A stretch of 64,000 nt of DNA from Tyto alba (taxonomy: Eukaryota > Chordata > Aves > Strigiformes > Tytonidae): the NCBI RefSeq assembly GCF_018691265.1, contig NW_024881300.1:6430546-6494545 (forward strand), read 5' to 3'. The notes beneath the pieces are model-generated. The model was not told where the DNA came from and did no database searches. It saw only the letters and a program-made list of their open reading frames with translations. Every line of letters begins with the position of its first letter. Within the stretch, counting starts at the first letter, position 1. The translations under genes were made by a program, and so were the position numbers. Below, one piece after another: positions 24,501 through 36,512 of the stretch.

Positions 24501-25327
24501 TCTTGTGTAGAATATAAAATAAAAGCACTTAAATGAAAAATAGAAGTCCTCTTTTGCATCTCCAGTACATTTGTCTGTCACACTGTACTCTGCATGGGAG
24601 ACACTTCCATATATTGGCACATTTTAAATAATAAATAAAAATAACTGTAAGTACATTACCACATTTAAATAACAAATAATGAAAATAGGAGGCAACATCC
24701 ACTGAACTTTGAGAGATCTATAAAGACTAAATTTCATGCTACATAGGGCCTAGAGGAATGGGCAAAAGAAGATGAGGATACTCTTAGAAATCTGGTGAAA
24801 TGCTGTTTGTTATAGATCCTGGGCTAAGGATTTGTCTTTGGTCAAACTTTGTTGAAAGCAGTGATTGGAAATAAAAAGTGAGGATATTTATGAGCTGTTT
24901 AATACAATAATCTGAAGCCACGTTAAATCTAAATGACCTGTTCCACATGGAGATTACACCCTGAATTATATTGGGGCAGTTATAATGAAAATAGCAGGTA
25001 TCCTATTGCTTCTTGGTCAATTACGATAGCTAATGAAGGAAGCCATTTTTTTTTATTACAATTTAATTACCCAAGATTGTTCAGTACTCTTGCAGCATCT
25101 GTTTTTCTGCAAGGGCCTACTTTTGGACCCAAATTCTTTACAAGTAGGTCACCTAGAGCACAAAGATCATGATCCAGCACTGTGCATATGAACTTCTGTA
25201 CCCAGAAGGATGGGAGGTGAGCCCCAAGGCCAGGGATTGCAATTGCATCCTCTTGTGTTTTAGACTGGAACTCTTGCATCTACCTCAGAGCTGAAGTCAT
25301 CCCACATCCTCACTCTTTGCCAGAGCC

Positions 25328-25367
25328 GTGTTTCTCAGCACTGTGTTTCTCAGCACCATGTTTCTTT
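25328..25367 (+). repeat. Short tandem repeat, 15-base period, about 2.7 copies
   Basis: The units gtgtttctcagcact, gtgtttctcagcacc and atgtttctttct follow each other. Small degenerate minisatellite with no known function. Confidence 0.7.
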
Positions 25368-25694
25368 CTACCAATGACCATGACCACCACCAGCAGGATG
25401 ATGGGATTAATATAAATACATTTTCTGGTTTCAGGCTGTGACTTCTGAACACGTGTAAAGTCAGTTGCCTTAACTGATGAAGAAAGACTTTCTCTAAGTA
25501 CTTTCCCTGGGTGGCTGTCTTGACCTCCCTTTCTGTTCCTGTACCCCAGCCGAAATGCTCAAGCTGTTCTATTAGCCTGAGTACTCCCAGCCTGGTGAGA
25601 TCTAGCCCAAACACAGGGGACCCAGCTCTTAGAACTGGGATGTCAGGATACCACAAGAACGCTTCACTGCACACTGTAGCCTTGGCATATTAAT

Positions 25695-25862
25695 TGCAAA
25701 GTATCTGTATGGCTCACTGTGCAGTAAATAACTGTGGTACTGAGATGCACTCCTGCTACCAGAAGACATCAGCTCGATAAATTAATTATTGAGTAAAACT
25801 CTACAGTCAGACTAGGTAATCACAGTGATCCCTTCTGGCCTTAAAATCTATTATCTTAATTC
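25695..25862 (+). mobile_element. Ancient CR1 LINE 3' end fragment
   Basis: The tail at 25809-25855 (agactaggtaatcacagtg then atcccttctggccttaaaat) closely resembles the 3' end of reptile-type CR1 elements, whose tails read gactagatgatcacaatgg...cccttctggcctt...aatctatga. The terminal octamer is degraded to tctattatct. The upstream limit is uncertain. Orientation is sense on the + strand. This is an old, pre-avian-type copy. Confidence 0.65.
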
Positions 25863-26724
25863 TCGTTTACCTTAAGGCCATTTTACCCCCCTCTAGCAAT
25901 ATAAATGGACCTTAGGGTTTGAATATTTATATCCCCTTTGAGGTATCTTTATGTTGCCAGAGTGATGCCTCAGTAACCTTTGTGTGAATGAGAATGAGGA
26001 GCTCCAAGTCCCTCTATTGCCAAGTTGGAAGTTGGCTCAGGGGCTGGGGTTTTGCTTGTTTCTGTAGTTTTCCTTGTCTGATCAATACACATAGACTTTT
26101 TGGGAGTCCTTGTTTCAATATTTTATTATCATTGATTCATGTAACTTTGCTTATGCCTCTTGTGCTGGGGATTGACTCATTAGTGACATGACCAATAGAT
26201 CCACCTGCCTTTGGCATTGTGTCAAATCAAGGTGTGTACACATTTCCCAGATGTGATGTGAAATAATACCAACCTGTGGAGAAATGAAAAGAAACCAAAC
26301 AGTAGATCTAAAATGGTCTGGGCTATAAGCTTGGAAATTAACCTTAATGGCCCACAGCTGAACATCTGATGTCTCTGTAGTGTTGGTAAATCTCAGCTAG
26401 TGCAATCTGGGTGGCACCAGGAGCTCAGTGTGAGAGTGGAACTGCTTGACCTAAGGGCTACCTATTAATGTTATTGTGGCTGTACCTCCAAGATTGGTTT
26501 TCTGCATTAAAACTGACAATAGGATGATTCTGATGAGCAACACATAACAGGCACACTCTAGTAGCAACCTCATCTTTCTTGTGGTCTAAACATGATCTAA
26601 TAATAAACAAAAATTCATGGTGTGTGCTTAGATTAGATGAACATCTGCTCACTAATCTGTTTTTAAACTGCATAGTGGCTCTTCCCTTTAAGCTTTTCAC
26701 TTGGATAAAAAGATAGTAAAGAAG

Positions 26725-26752
26725 AAAAAAAAAAAAAAAAAAAAAAAAAAAA
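26725..26752. repeat. A homopolymer (28)
   Basis: Uninterrupted A run, the longest A run in the window. Confidence 0.9.
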
Positions 26753-27778
26753 CAAAGGAGAAATTCAGATGCTCCGGATTCCTGCTGGATAAACACCAGC
26801 ATTCAGTTCTTTCTGGAGCACAGAACACTGGTGCCTGCATGGAGCCCTGTGCACAGCTAATGTCGACCCAAATGCCTCCTACAGAGAAGGGCTCTTTTTG
26901 TTCCACTGGGTATTGAAGGCAGTGTCACAAGCCATGACTTACGGCAGAAGAAAAGCAGACACCCGAGGACAGACTCCTCTGTTGCATAATTCCACAGCTG
27001 AGAAATGTGCCAGGGAATGCAGAATTACGACTGAGACTTTTCCAGCTTTCCTTCTAGTTGTCTTCATGACCCAGTAGCAAATTGCGACAGCTGGAAGTGA
27101 GGGAAAAATGGAGCTTTATTGATTTCCAGACTAGTCATATGGCCTTCAGCAATTATTCTAAGAAGTGAGAACTGGTCCTTTTAATGTATCTGTTGCAAAT
27201 CTGTGGACTTGGTCTGCATATCTGTCACAATTGTTCTCTTAGTCCCAGAGTGCTCCTGGGGGTCTCTGGATGGTAAATGCCTCCAAGATCTTCTCAATTG
27301 CAAATTCACAACTGCAGCTACTTCCTGCAAGTGTCCAAACCATCACTCTGCCTCCTCAGTACAAGGAATAGCAAAGTGGGACAAGCTGAGCTTAAAACTG
27401 CAAAAAAAGTACCATTAATTTTCAACCCCAAAGTGGAAGATGTTTGAGGCAAGTGTCAGGGAATAACTTTTGTTGCTCTTGATTTTGGGTTGGTTTTCCA
27501 TTTTTTTTTTGAAATATGGGAACTGTCAGCATGTCCGTGCTAGGTTATATCCCCATATAGTCCCACTGCTCCCTCTGCCCATGACTGTTGGGGGCAGTTG
27601 ATTGCAGCATGGTCTGGCCACCCCAGTTTGGGGACTGTTGTGGGGTCCTGAGCTGACTCTGCTTGAAGTGGCATGCAGGGCTCAGCAGACAGGGACTATC
27701 GATCACCCAGCAGCACCCAGCCCTATTGCACAAGTGCCTTAATGAGGCAACGGGCTCCTTAGACCTTACTGCTTTGGA

Positions 27779-27839
27779 TTACACCATGTCGCCTTCTGTT
27801 ACGCTGCGTGAAGCCCTAAGCTGGGCTGACATGGTGTAA
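27779..27839. repeat. Perfect 12-base inverted repeat with 37-base loop
   Basis: TTACACCATGTC at 27779-27790 is the exact reverse complement of GACATGGTGTAA at 27828-27839. The sequence between is GC-richer than the flanks. It could be a tiny nonautonomous DNA transposon relic, a cruciform or RNA stem, or a paired protein site. No family was recognised. Confidence 0.8.
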
Positions 27840-30708
27840 CTCAGGGGACCTTGATGTGAAATGACATTACATGATGTAGTGTGTGAGAAAATCAAAGTTT
27901 TTCTCTCCTGAAATTGTGTACTCACTCCTCATTTCCACAGCAGCCATGCAGTCCAGCTTTCTGCAGGTGATCGGCAGGATAGGTGTTTAGAAGAACTGGG
28001 ATATGTTCATTAAGCAATTTCAAATCTCATTAGCAAATTTTCCTAAAGTGATAATGCAGTGGCAATATTAGCCTTATTAATCCAATATGAAAGTCACTCT
28101 CATGACAGAGAAAAGTGCCAATTAAAGCCTTTAATTTTGTACAGGCTAACAGCACATGCACCAGTGTGTTCTTAGTGAAACAATACAGAATTTTAATCTC
28201 TCAGAATCAGTTCAAAGCTTTGGAGTACAGTGAATTAATGCCAATGGAAACAGTTTTAAGTTTCATTTTTACCTTCATAACAGCAGCTAGTACTTACTCA
28301 AATCAAGAACTGTTTGGTTTAAAGAACCCCACAAAACTAAATAAAACCCCAAAAGTTTTCATTTAAGCCTGACAGGCAGAAGAGATTTGTGATGTTGTAT
28401 AGCTCCAGATAAAAGCAGCATCTAGAACTGTGATCAGTTGCCAGGACGACTAACCACTGCCACACACTCAGTCCTGCTGACTGCAATGGGGAAATCAAAG
28501 TGTGTGATGGATCAGATCAACCATCAGCCTTGGTAGCAAAATAAAATAGCAGGGCTATGGTGATTTCTGGATTATGCTCATACTTGGTCAATACTTGATC
28601 TGAAAAGAAAAATATAGGGCCATCATCTATTTCTAATTTCATCTCAAGATCTTAAAGCTTTTTGTAAGGAGATGAATTACAAAATATGTCTAGAAGTTAT
28701 ACATTTTACAAGCCACTGTCCTTCATCTTGCTCAGTCATTTTGATCATGGTATGAAATCTGTTTTGTAGACTACACCATCTAAATCCCACTTGAAATCAG
28801 AAACTATGTCTCACCCTATGACTGATTGCAGGGGGCGGAGGGGATAGGTGCAGGGCAGTGCTTGCCCTTCTCCCATCTCCCAGCTGGTCCCATCCTGGTG
28901 GGTCACAGCGAGACGGACCAGCCCTGTCAGCAAATAGGTGAACCCCCTCTGCCACAGCATGCTTGTTCATGCTGTCCTTCGTGCAGATGTCTTGCCATAA
29001 ACTTAAGCTTGTATACAAGCAGATACTTTGAGGAAGGTACAAAATCAACTGTACTTAATTCCAGGCTCAGTTCTATGTCCTCTCCACATAGGGAGCATCA
29101 GCTGGTGCTGAGGCAAGATGCAGAGCTGCACTGGGTCTGAGGTGAGGTCAGTAATTAATTCCAGCAGCAGCTACTGTTACAGACAAGGACTGGTGAATGA
29201 ATTTAATTAGGTGCTGGTTTCTCTTTACTATTTCATCATTTAGTGCGAGTGCATAGTGGTTTGTAAAAAGATCAATAGGGTAGGGTTTTAATTACTTAGA
29301 GAACATTATTTACATTATTTATCCCATGGTCAGTCAGGTGGACTGTGTTTATAAAAGGGGCTTGGAAGTTAAAGGGTTGGTGCTACTGCAGCTCCAGTGA
29401 GGCTGGTTAACCACTCATTGTGTAAGGGATGCTGCTCACGTGAGTAAGTGCTCTGCAGTTTTGTCAAGAGATGTAGATAAATGCTTCCCAGAAGTAATCA
29501 ATTTCTTTACTTTCATACTGCATAAAGAGTTTCTAACTTTAAAGACTCTTTTCATGAATGGGAAAATATGAAATCAATTCCATTTATCTGAATGAATCTT
29601 TCAGCAAGCTCAGGGTTTAGTGTGGGGGCACTGCAGGCAAAATGTAACAAATGCAGTAACATAAAAGTGATTAAAACATGATGAGCAAGGTTATAGAGAT
29701 AAAAAATGAGAGGGAAAGAGTTGGAAAAGTGAAAACAAGAAATCTGTGTGATACTAAAGGCTTTGTCTATTTTTCATGTTTACTTCTTCTGTGTTCATAA
29801 TTTTTTGGTCCATCATCAATCACTGTCAATTTGAAAAAGTGCTATACTTAGGGTCATTTATCCAGGGCTATTGGAGGCTAAAATTATGCATTTTCAGTCA
29901 AATATACATGAATAAAGACTGTCATTTCTGATTAATGACATGTGACTTCAGTGTCTTACAGAATCATCTTGCCATCCAAGCTTTACAAAAAGGTTATTAT
30001 GTAAGGCCTTTTCCATAATATATCTACTTTTCCTCTAAGAACACTGCAGAAGCCATTTCACTCACATTAAATCAGCGCTGGTATCCCTTATTATGCTGGT
30101 GGTAATTGCTCCACAGATTTTGAGATTGCCAGAATAAGTAAATTTTTGTGGGTCTTGAAATTACATTACTGAGGATGGTTACCAGGCTTGTGGTTTTGGT
30201 GCTGTTTCATAGTTTGCTTTTTATTTTAGTTGGAAGAGAAAGCCTAGTCTTTTATTAGGGAAAAAAAAAAAAATCTATATAAAACACTAATATCATGCAA
30301 TGTATTAAAAAAAATGCCACACATTGCATTTCAACATTAATTACTGTTTTTCATGATTCACCATTTCCCTTATCTCCCTGTGCATAATTCAGCCCCTATA
30401 TGCATTTTTCTAAGAAAGGAGAATGAGTGAGAGTTTAGGAACTTAAGGGAAATGTCCCAAAATGAGAGAAAGGGGGTGAGCAGGGAAATGAGGGGAGAGG
30501 CACCCCTGCCAGTGCCTTTAAGAACTTCCCCACAGACACTTTGTGCCTATGTTGGTGCTCACGGGGAAGATCTCGTGGCTGCCTCTGAAGCAGTGCCGGG
30601 AAGCACAGACCACAGCGTGCCATATGTTCTGTTACAGCCGCTCAGCTACTTCTCACTCCTGTAAGCGTATATAGCAACCATCATACAGGCTGCCTCCTTT
30701 CAAAGCTG

Positions 30709-30725
30709 TTTTTTTTTTTTTTTTT
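30709..30725. repeat. T homopolymer (17)
   Basis: Simple T run in intergenic sequence. Confidence 0.9.
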
Positions 30726-32150
30726 CACTCCAGGACAGATCATCCTTCTTGCAGGAAAGCTTTGCTTTGAGGGGAAAGTGAGAGAGCTTCTCTGCTGTTT
30801 TGCCTCCCGTTGCTTGTGGCAGAGGCAGAGCTTAGGGTATTGGAGCCTCTGGGTACCCCCAGGTTTCTGCAGGGAAACCCCCTGTGTTGCTGCATCACTG
30901 CAAGGGCCCCTCTCTTCATCTCTTCCTGCTACCAACAACAACAACGTTAGTGGTTGCAGCCCTCCAAATTCCCATTTCTACAGCAGATGTGACAGTGGTT
31001 AGGCCATATAACCTTTTTTCCTGGTACTGTTGCTGCTAACAAATGCTGCTCTATCAAGGCTCCCAGGTCCATTGCTGCTGGCATGCCTCTTGCAGGCCTG
31101 GGACTCCATATTGCCACTACCTGCTAACCATGAAAAAACCTGTGGTATAGCTCTGTGTGTCTCTGCACACAGTAATAAAAACAGACTTGGGATAATCCAG
31201 TAGAAAGGCCTAGCAGCTGGGTGAATCGATACTTATCATGTCATGTCAGAACAGAGCTATTGGTCCAGACTCTCCCCTTGAAACCTAGTTTTACTACTTC
31301 TTGCTCTTTTTATTATGGTTCATAAAATGAATCTGTAATTCATATGAATTCCATACAATGAATGAGAGGAATGGCAATAGAAAGGAGTATAAAAGCTAAC
31401 ATATGAAAAATCTTTTTTTTTTTTTTAAAAAATAAATAATTCTTTCTCTAAAGCATATAATTTTTTTATGTTTCCCAAGAAGATTGTTTAATTTTGTGTT
31501 GTTGTGTAGGTGCACAACACTTTTTACACTTCTACCTTTCTATTTTGCTTGTTCAGATTACTTTAACTTTCTTCAGAATGTCCTTTGACCCAAATGGAAA
31601 CATATTTTTTTAGAATAAATGTTGAGATAGACAGAATGCTCCTTGGGAACTGTATTTCCAGCCCCGTGAGGTGCCACTGTTGGTGAGCATGCTATGAGCT
31701 GAGTACTGTCCCTTGGAAATTAAGTGATTCCTCATCTATGACAAAAAAAACACATTGGAAGAAGCAAATAGCTTTGGGGTGGGATGAGTTTGAAGCCCAC
31801 AGAATATCCAGGAGGCTCTGTTAGCTAATCTCTTAATTGCTCTTTTTGTTTCTAGATGCTTCTTTTGTAAAAGCCTTCTGTTCTGTTTCCTGCAATGTTT
31901 GAAAATTTGCTAAGGTGCCATTCTTCACTTCCCCCTCTCAATCCAATTGAAGGTTCAAGTATTATCACTGTATGTTGCAAATTTTGTCATTATCCAAATG
32001 GTCAAAAAGTCTAGGTTTAAAGGAAGCTTCCCTAAACCCCGAACAACAGTTTTTCTGAAACTAAAATGTTATTTTCTTCCATTTCTTTTGTATTTATTGT
32101 TCCTGGTACTGTTAGTACAGAAAGACTCCTGCATTTGGCGGTGATGATTT

Positions 32151-32235
32151 ACATAGTGTATAGTGGTTAAGAGCTACAGACATGGCCAACGAGCTAATTC
32201 AATAATCCCTCACCTTCTGCTAAGTGATGTGCTAT
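32151..32235 (+). mobile_element. Possible MIR-like SINE 5' fragment
   Basis: tgtatagtggttaagagc followed by acagacatgg resembles the MIR head (agtggttaagagcacagactctgg). Similarity fades after about 30 bases, so this could be chance. Confidence 0.35.
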
Positions 32236-33009
32236 GGGAACATGTTTGTACAGGTCCTAAATAGCTGCAGAACATGAGGTCATGAAGTGTTCTTTTGCTA
32301 GGACGTAGCAGCAGCTCCAGGGGTGGACATGCATTTTGAGAGATCCGCTATGTAGTAACTACCTCAAGACTTTGGATACTGTCACCACTAAAATTTATAA
32401 CTGTATTTCTTGTGAATTAGCCTACTTGATGTTCATTGAATCAAAATTTGTTAGTATATGTACATGTGTGTTAATGTCTGTGATATGTGCGCACACAAAC
32501 ACGTATGTCTATTATACGGATTAGTGTTCAATTATTAGCAGTATTAATGGATAAATTTACCAACTGCAAAAAGAGATAGTGCTCAAAATGTCTTTCCAGG
32601 AAAATAAATTACATGAAAGAGGAGAAAATAAGAACAAGAAGAAAAACCCAAGATCACAAGCTAAAAGAAAAAGATTTTGGGTGATCAACAGACAACAGTA
32701 AGAGTAGTGAGGAATGTACAAAACCTCCTATTTGCATTGCACAGTGCAACATTGTGCTATTTTATGTTTTTTTTTTCTCTGCAAATCAAGTGGTATCCAG
32801 AATCATGGCATGATATAGTTGAATCGACTCTCATCCATTATGTTTAAAGACCACAACACAGGGCACCTGTAATATAGGACTGTACATATTTCTTGTAGTT
32901 CTGATACTATTAAAGCTACTTAAGTGTCATGACATGTTTATTTATGAGATCATCAAAGCCACTTAATAACTTTCTCTTGGTTACTTGTTTACATCTGTGT
33001 AATACAGAG

Positions 33010-33091
33010 CCAGATTGTGCAGCCCGCAGTCACATCAGTGAGCACTTACTCATACAAGTTGTGCCACTGACATAAGGATTTCACAATCTGG
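33010..33091. mobile_element. Short palindromic element with 10-base terminal inverted repeats (ancient MITE-like)
   Basis: CCAGATTGTG at 33010-33019 and CACAATCTGG at 33082-33091 are exact reverse complements. The interior (gagcacttactcatac) resembles the inner part of the short palindromic repeats frequent in turtles and crocodilians. Too short to code for anything. Confidence 0.5.
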
Positions 33092-33117
33092 ACCATAATG
33101 TATCAAAATACAAGAGG

Positions 33118-33268
33118 CCAAGATCTTATCACTTACAATCATGTAAATCTAGCATTAATCCATTTAAGCTTCAAGGTAGGTACCTAGATATAAATCAGTG
33201 AAATTTCGTTGCCTTCAGTATTTGAGTCAGTGGAGCTACTCAGATTTACACTGAGAAGATCAAGCCCA
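33118..33268. mobile_element. Second palindromic ancient element, diverged
   Basis: The left end aagatcttatcacttac ... gtaaatct and right end agatttacactgagaagatc are imperfect inverted copies. The interior gagtcagtggagctactcag matches the recurring motif of these ancient sauropsid repeats. It lies 27 bases after the previous palindromic element. Confidence 0.45.
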
Positions 33269-35264
33269 TTAGATTTGCAATTTAGAAATGCATTCGCTCC
33301 ACTGAATGTATAAACGTTAGGATAGCTGAAATTAACATCACCACAAAAAAGATAATTTTCAACACTGGCTATTTAAAATAACTCTTTGCACAATATAAAC
33401 AAAGAGAATTATGTCAGAGTTAGAAGCAAGAAGGTTTAAGAGTCACATATGTCTTAACCTTTACACTGGCTATGAGTACATCAGTTCCTACAAGATGAAC
33501 TGCATTATAAAGTAAATAGATCTGCTTTAAAGAAAGGTCAGGACACATGTTCTGCTAAAATCTAATTTCAGTCTATTGCCCTATAACCTACTGCTCTCTG
33601 GAATACAACAGATATAATAGTAAAGAGCCTGCATTTAATTATCTGTGATATAAAGCCTCTTTATCCTCCTGAGACTATTCACAAGAATAATAGAAGGTAT
33701 TCTCAAAATACTGTATTTGCTTCTGTATAGTGAGTGCATTCTGTTTCAACTGTCTTTCCTGCTTTCTGGAAATATTATTCTAGCACCTCATGTACCCTTA
33801 ATCCAATGTTATATTACTTTTATATCCTGGAAGACTAGATTGTTTTACAGATGCAAGCAAACTGTGTTAGCTAGTGGTAGGTTCCTGTGAGTGTATTAAG
33901 AGAAAGCTTTGCTCATCATCCTTGTGCATTAACCATTTGCTGCTGCCTGTTTTAAGATGAATTACATTAGATTTCACTGACCTAATAATAACATTAATTT
34001 TGCCTGATATAAGCCAGAACTTTAAAGTGAAGGGTACTTGCCACAATCTCAGTTTTAGCCTGACAGAGAAACACCTAAAGATAATGTGTAGACTTAAATA
34101 AAAGAATAATTAAGATGGGCTTAGTCATGTTATAACTGATGTGCCATGCAGTCCTAATTTTACATATCATTTAGAAAGGAGGTAGTTGGTAAGTTAGCTT
34201 TTAATGGTGATCATTCAAGCACCTGACTGAAATGTTTAAAAAATTTTCAGGAAACAAAAGAGAAAAACACCTGTCTAGGGCTTAGGTCTAAATGACGAAA
34301 TTTTTTTCTCATGTTTGTCACTGCATATATCATTGCAAACAAGCATGTACAAATTATATTTTAAACTGATATCAGCTGGCCTAATTACTGAATAAATTAG
34401 AGTAACCACCAAAATACAACAGCTGTGGATCAGGCTTGAAGGGGCCACAGCAATCCATTCCACCTGGGTCCCAGGAAGGACTGTCCTGGAGGATGCTTTG
34501 AAAGTAAACTCCCCCTAAGAATTAGCATTTTATCAGAGTTTAAGAGATTTTTAATTTGAGTTTTGCAGATGGGTAAGGATCAGTTGCCTATAGTTTGACT
34601 GCAGAAAATGACTGAGCTGACCACATTTATAGTGCACACTTCTGCCTCCCTTCCTCTATCCATCAACAACTCCACTATCTTAAGATGATTGTTCGATATA
34701 TAGGTGAATTAAAATTTCATATATTTATATATATATTTCTCTGGAGTCTTTTCCATGGAACACAGTGATAGTCATTTAAGGTAGTATTCTGTCATCATTT
34801 GGAACTCATTTTTCCCATTGAAGTCCAGGGTGTTCTGTGAAAAGAAAGAAAATGATGGAAAAGGAAAGGAAAAAGGATGGCTCCTAAAGCTATCCCAGGA
34901 AAATTAATAGCCTGAATTCCTACATCTGTGAGTATCTTGGGAATTGGATGGGAAATGCCTATGAAATTGTTATGTAAAAAGATGTGATGTTCTCTTTTCT
35001 TATGAAATGTCTTACTGTGTTAGTGTCTTGTTGGAACATGCTGCTTTGGTAGTTTATGGCAGGAGCTCCTTGTAAGAAGCACATCACTTCTGGTATTGTC
35101 GCACAGTTGATGTTGCATCCATCAAGGTCCTCCCTGCTGCCAATCCCCCAGTAGCTGAAGCACATGGATGGTCTTGCAAGAACCATATGATTAAATGTTT
35201 TGCTATAGGCTCTGCCAGGCACTGCATGGTGATAAGCTGAATAGCACTCTTTGAAGCTTTCAAG

Positions 35265-35300
35265 AAAAAAAAAAAAAAAAAAAAAAAGTATTTACCTTTA

Positions 35301-35332
<32 letters not shown>
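35265..35332. repeat. Facing A23 and T30 homopolymers separated by 15 bases
   Basis: A run at 35265-35287, then gtatttacctttacc, then T run at 35303-35332. Together they form a potential long A-T hairpin. The lengths are prone to polymerase slippage and sequencing error. Confidence 0.85.
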
Positions 35333-35336
<4 letters not shown>

Positions 35337-36436
35337 CAATTGTTTCAGTCCTGCTGCTTATCAGTTTCCTGGCCACATATCTCCAAAAGGCCTTCACACC
35401 TGGAGAAAAGCCTCAATACAAAATGAGTTACTGGGCCACTGGTAAGTGCAGATCTATTTTTTTATTTTTTCCTGTGTCTCTTTCTGGGATCACCACCGGG
35501 CCTATTTTCAGTCTGGGATTGCTCTAGTGTGGTTCCTTTGTGGAGGAAAAGGGCTGAGATGACCCGTTGGGGGAACTCTGAGCAAACTCCCTTGTGGGCA
35601 TTTTCTTGTCATATTAGGTAAATCCAGAGAACTGTTGCAATCTGATGCACTTCAGAAGTATAAAAGAAGTTAAGGAATACGACTGCTGGTGAAGCTGGTT
35701 TAATCATGCCCAAAGGAGAACAAGAAATTCCACCTAGAAGCAAGAAAAATGCCTCTAATTCTTCTTTAGGGAGCATCTATGTAACTAACTTTCCTATTCC
35801 AATGCAATGAGACCTAGCAGTCTCTGCAGAGACTCCTGGTTTTACTGTTTCAAGTTTTCTTAGAAACCTTAATACCTCCACACAGGAGAGTTCCTTCTGG
35901 GGCATTAAAATACAGATCCCTAGGACCTCTCTTCTATTTCTTGCAAAATTAATGGTAATTACCAAGAATGATTAGCAGGTTCAGTGCTTATTAGTCTTAC
36001 TTCTGAAAATTCTGAAACAAATGTTTTTTTTCTTCTACTGTAACTGATCATTTTAATTTCCCTTCTTCGTCTGTAATAAAAATTGACGTTAAAGGATGCC
36101 CAAGGCAGTGTAATGAGAAAATGAAATTAGTTTTTCAGTTGACTGGTCAAAAGCATTTTATACATGATAGTAAACAGTTTCTTTTACTCTTTTGCTTATG
36201 ACATAATAAATGATAAAAATATTTTCTTGAAATAGATATTGCCCACTTTGCTACAGAGAGTTCAAGCTGGGATCTTTACCCATTCATGGGGTCATGTAAC
36301 AACTCTGAGGAGTATCTGCCTTCTTGATCTGCTTTCCAGAATGTCTTGTGGGTTGTACACAGCAGTGGACCTCCACACTGAGCACAACCAAAAATTTAGG
36401 TCTGTTTTCTTCCTTCTTGAGGAATTTCTCAGAAAT

Positions 36437-36512
36437 GCAGGGTCAGTTACACTGTGTAACCTAGGAGTAAATCTATGTCAAGGAATTTCAGAAGAGTGGC
36501 TCAGAATTTTAT
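36437..36512. mobile_element. Ancient short repeat fragment
   Basis: gggtcagttacactgtgtaa, then ggagtaaatct and gtggctcagaattttatg follow the order of a common reptile palindromic repeat (ctcagttacactggtgtaaatc...gagtaactcc...cagaatctggccc). Assignment is from remembered pattern only. Confidence 0.35.

Larger units (their letters stand above)
10131..25690. other. Intergenic desert, proximal part
   Basis: No coding gene is supported. The stretch is AT-rich with GC-richer patches at about 16140-16250, 17410-17520 and 19020-19430. It contains a palindromic ancient element near 14.2 kb, A/T homopolymers near 15.9 and 21.5 kb, and a motif-rich AT block at 16.84-17.01 kb. Open frames up to about 146 codons (such as the minus-strand one at 19558-19998) show no domain, no conserved-looking composition and no splice context. 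Confidence 0.7.

Noticed and set aside
25297..25674. Minus-strand open frame of 125 codons next to a CR1 tail
   Set aside because: Does not resemble CR1 reverse transcriptase or any other family; its end is built from the 15-base tandem repeat.
32810..32880. Possible CR1 start (agaatcatgg...)
   Set aside because: Similarity to the CR1 terminal repeat ends after about ten bases and the following sequence does not fit.
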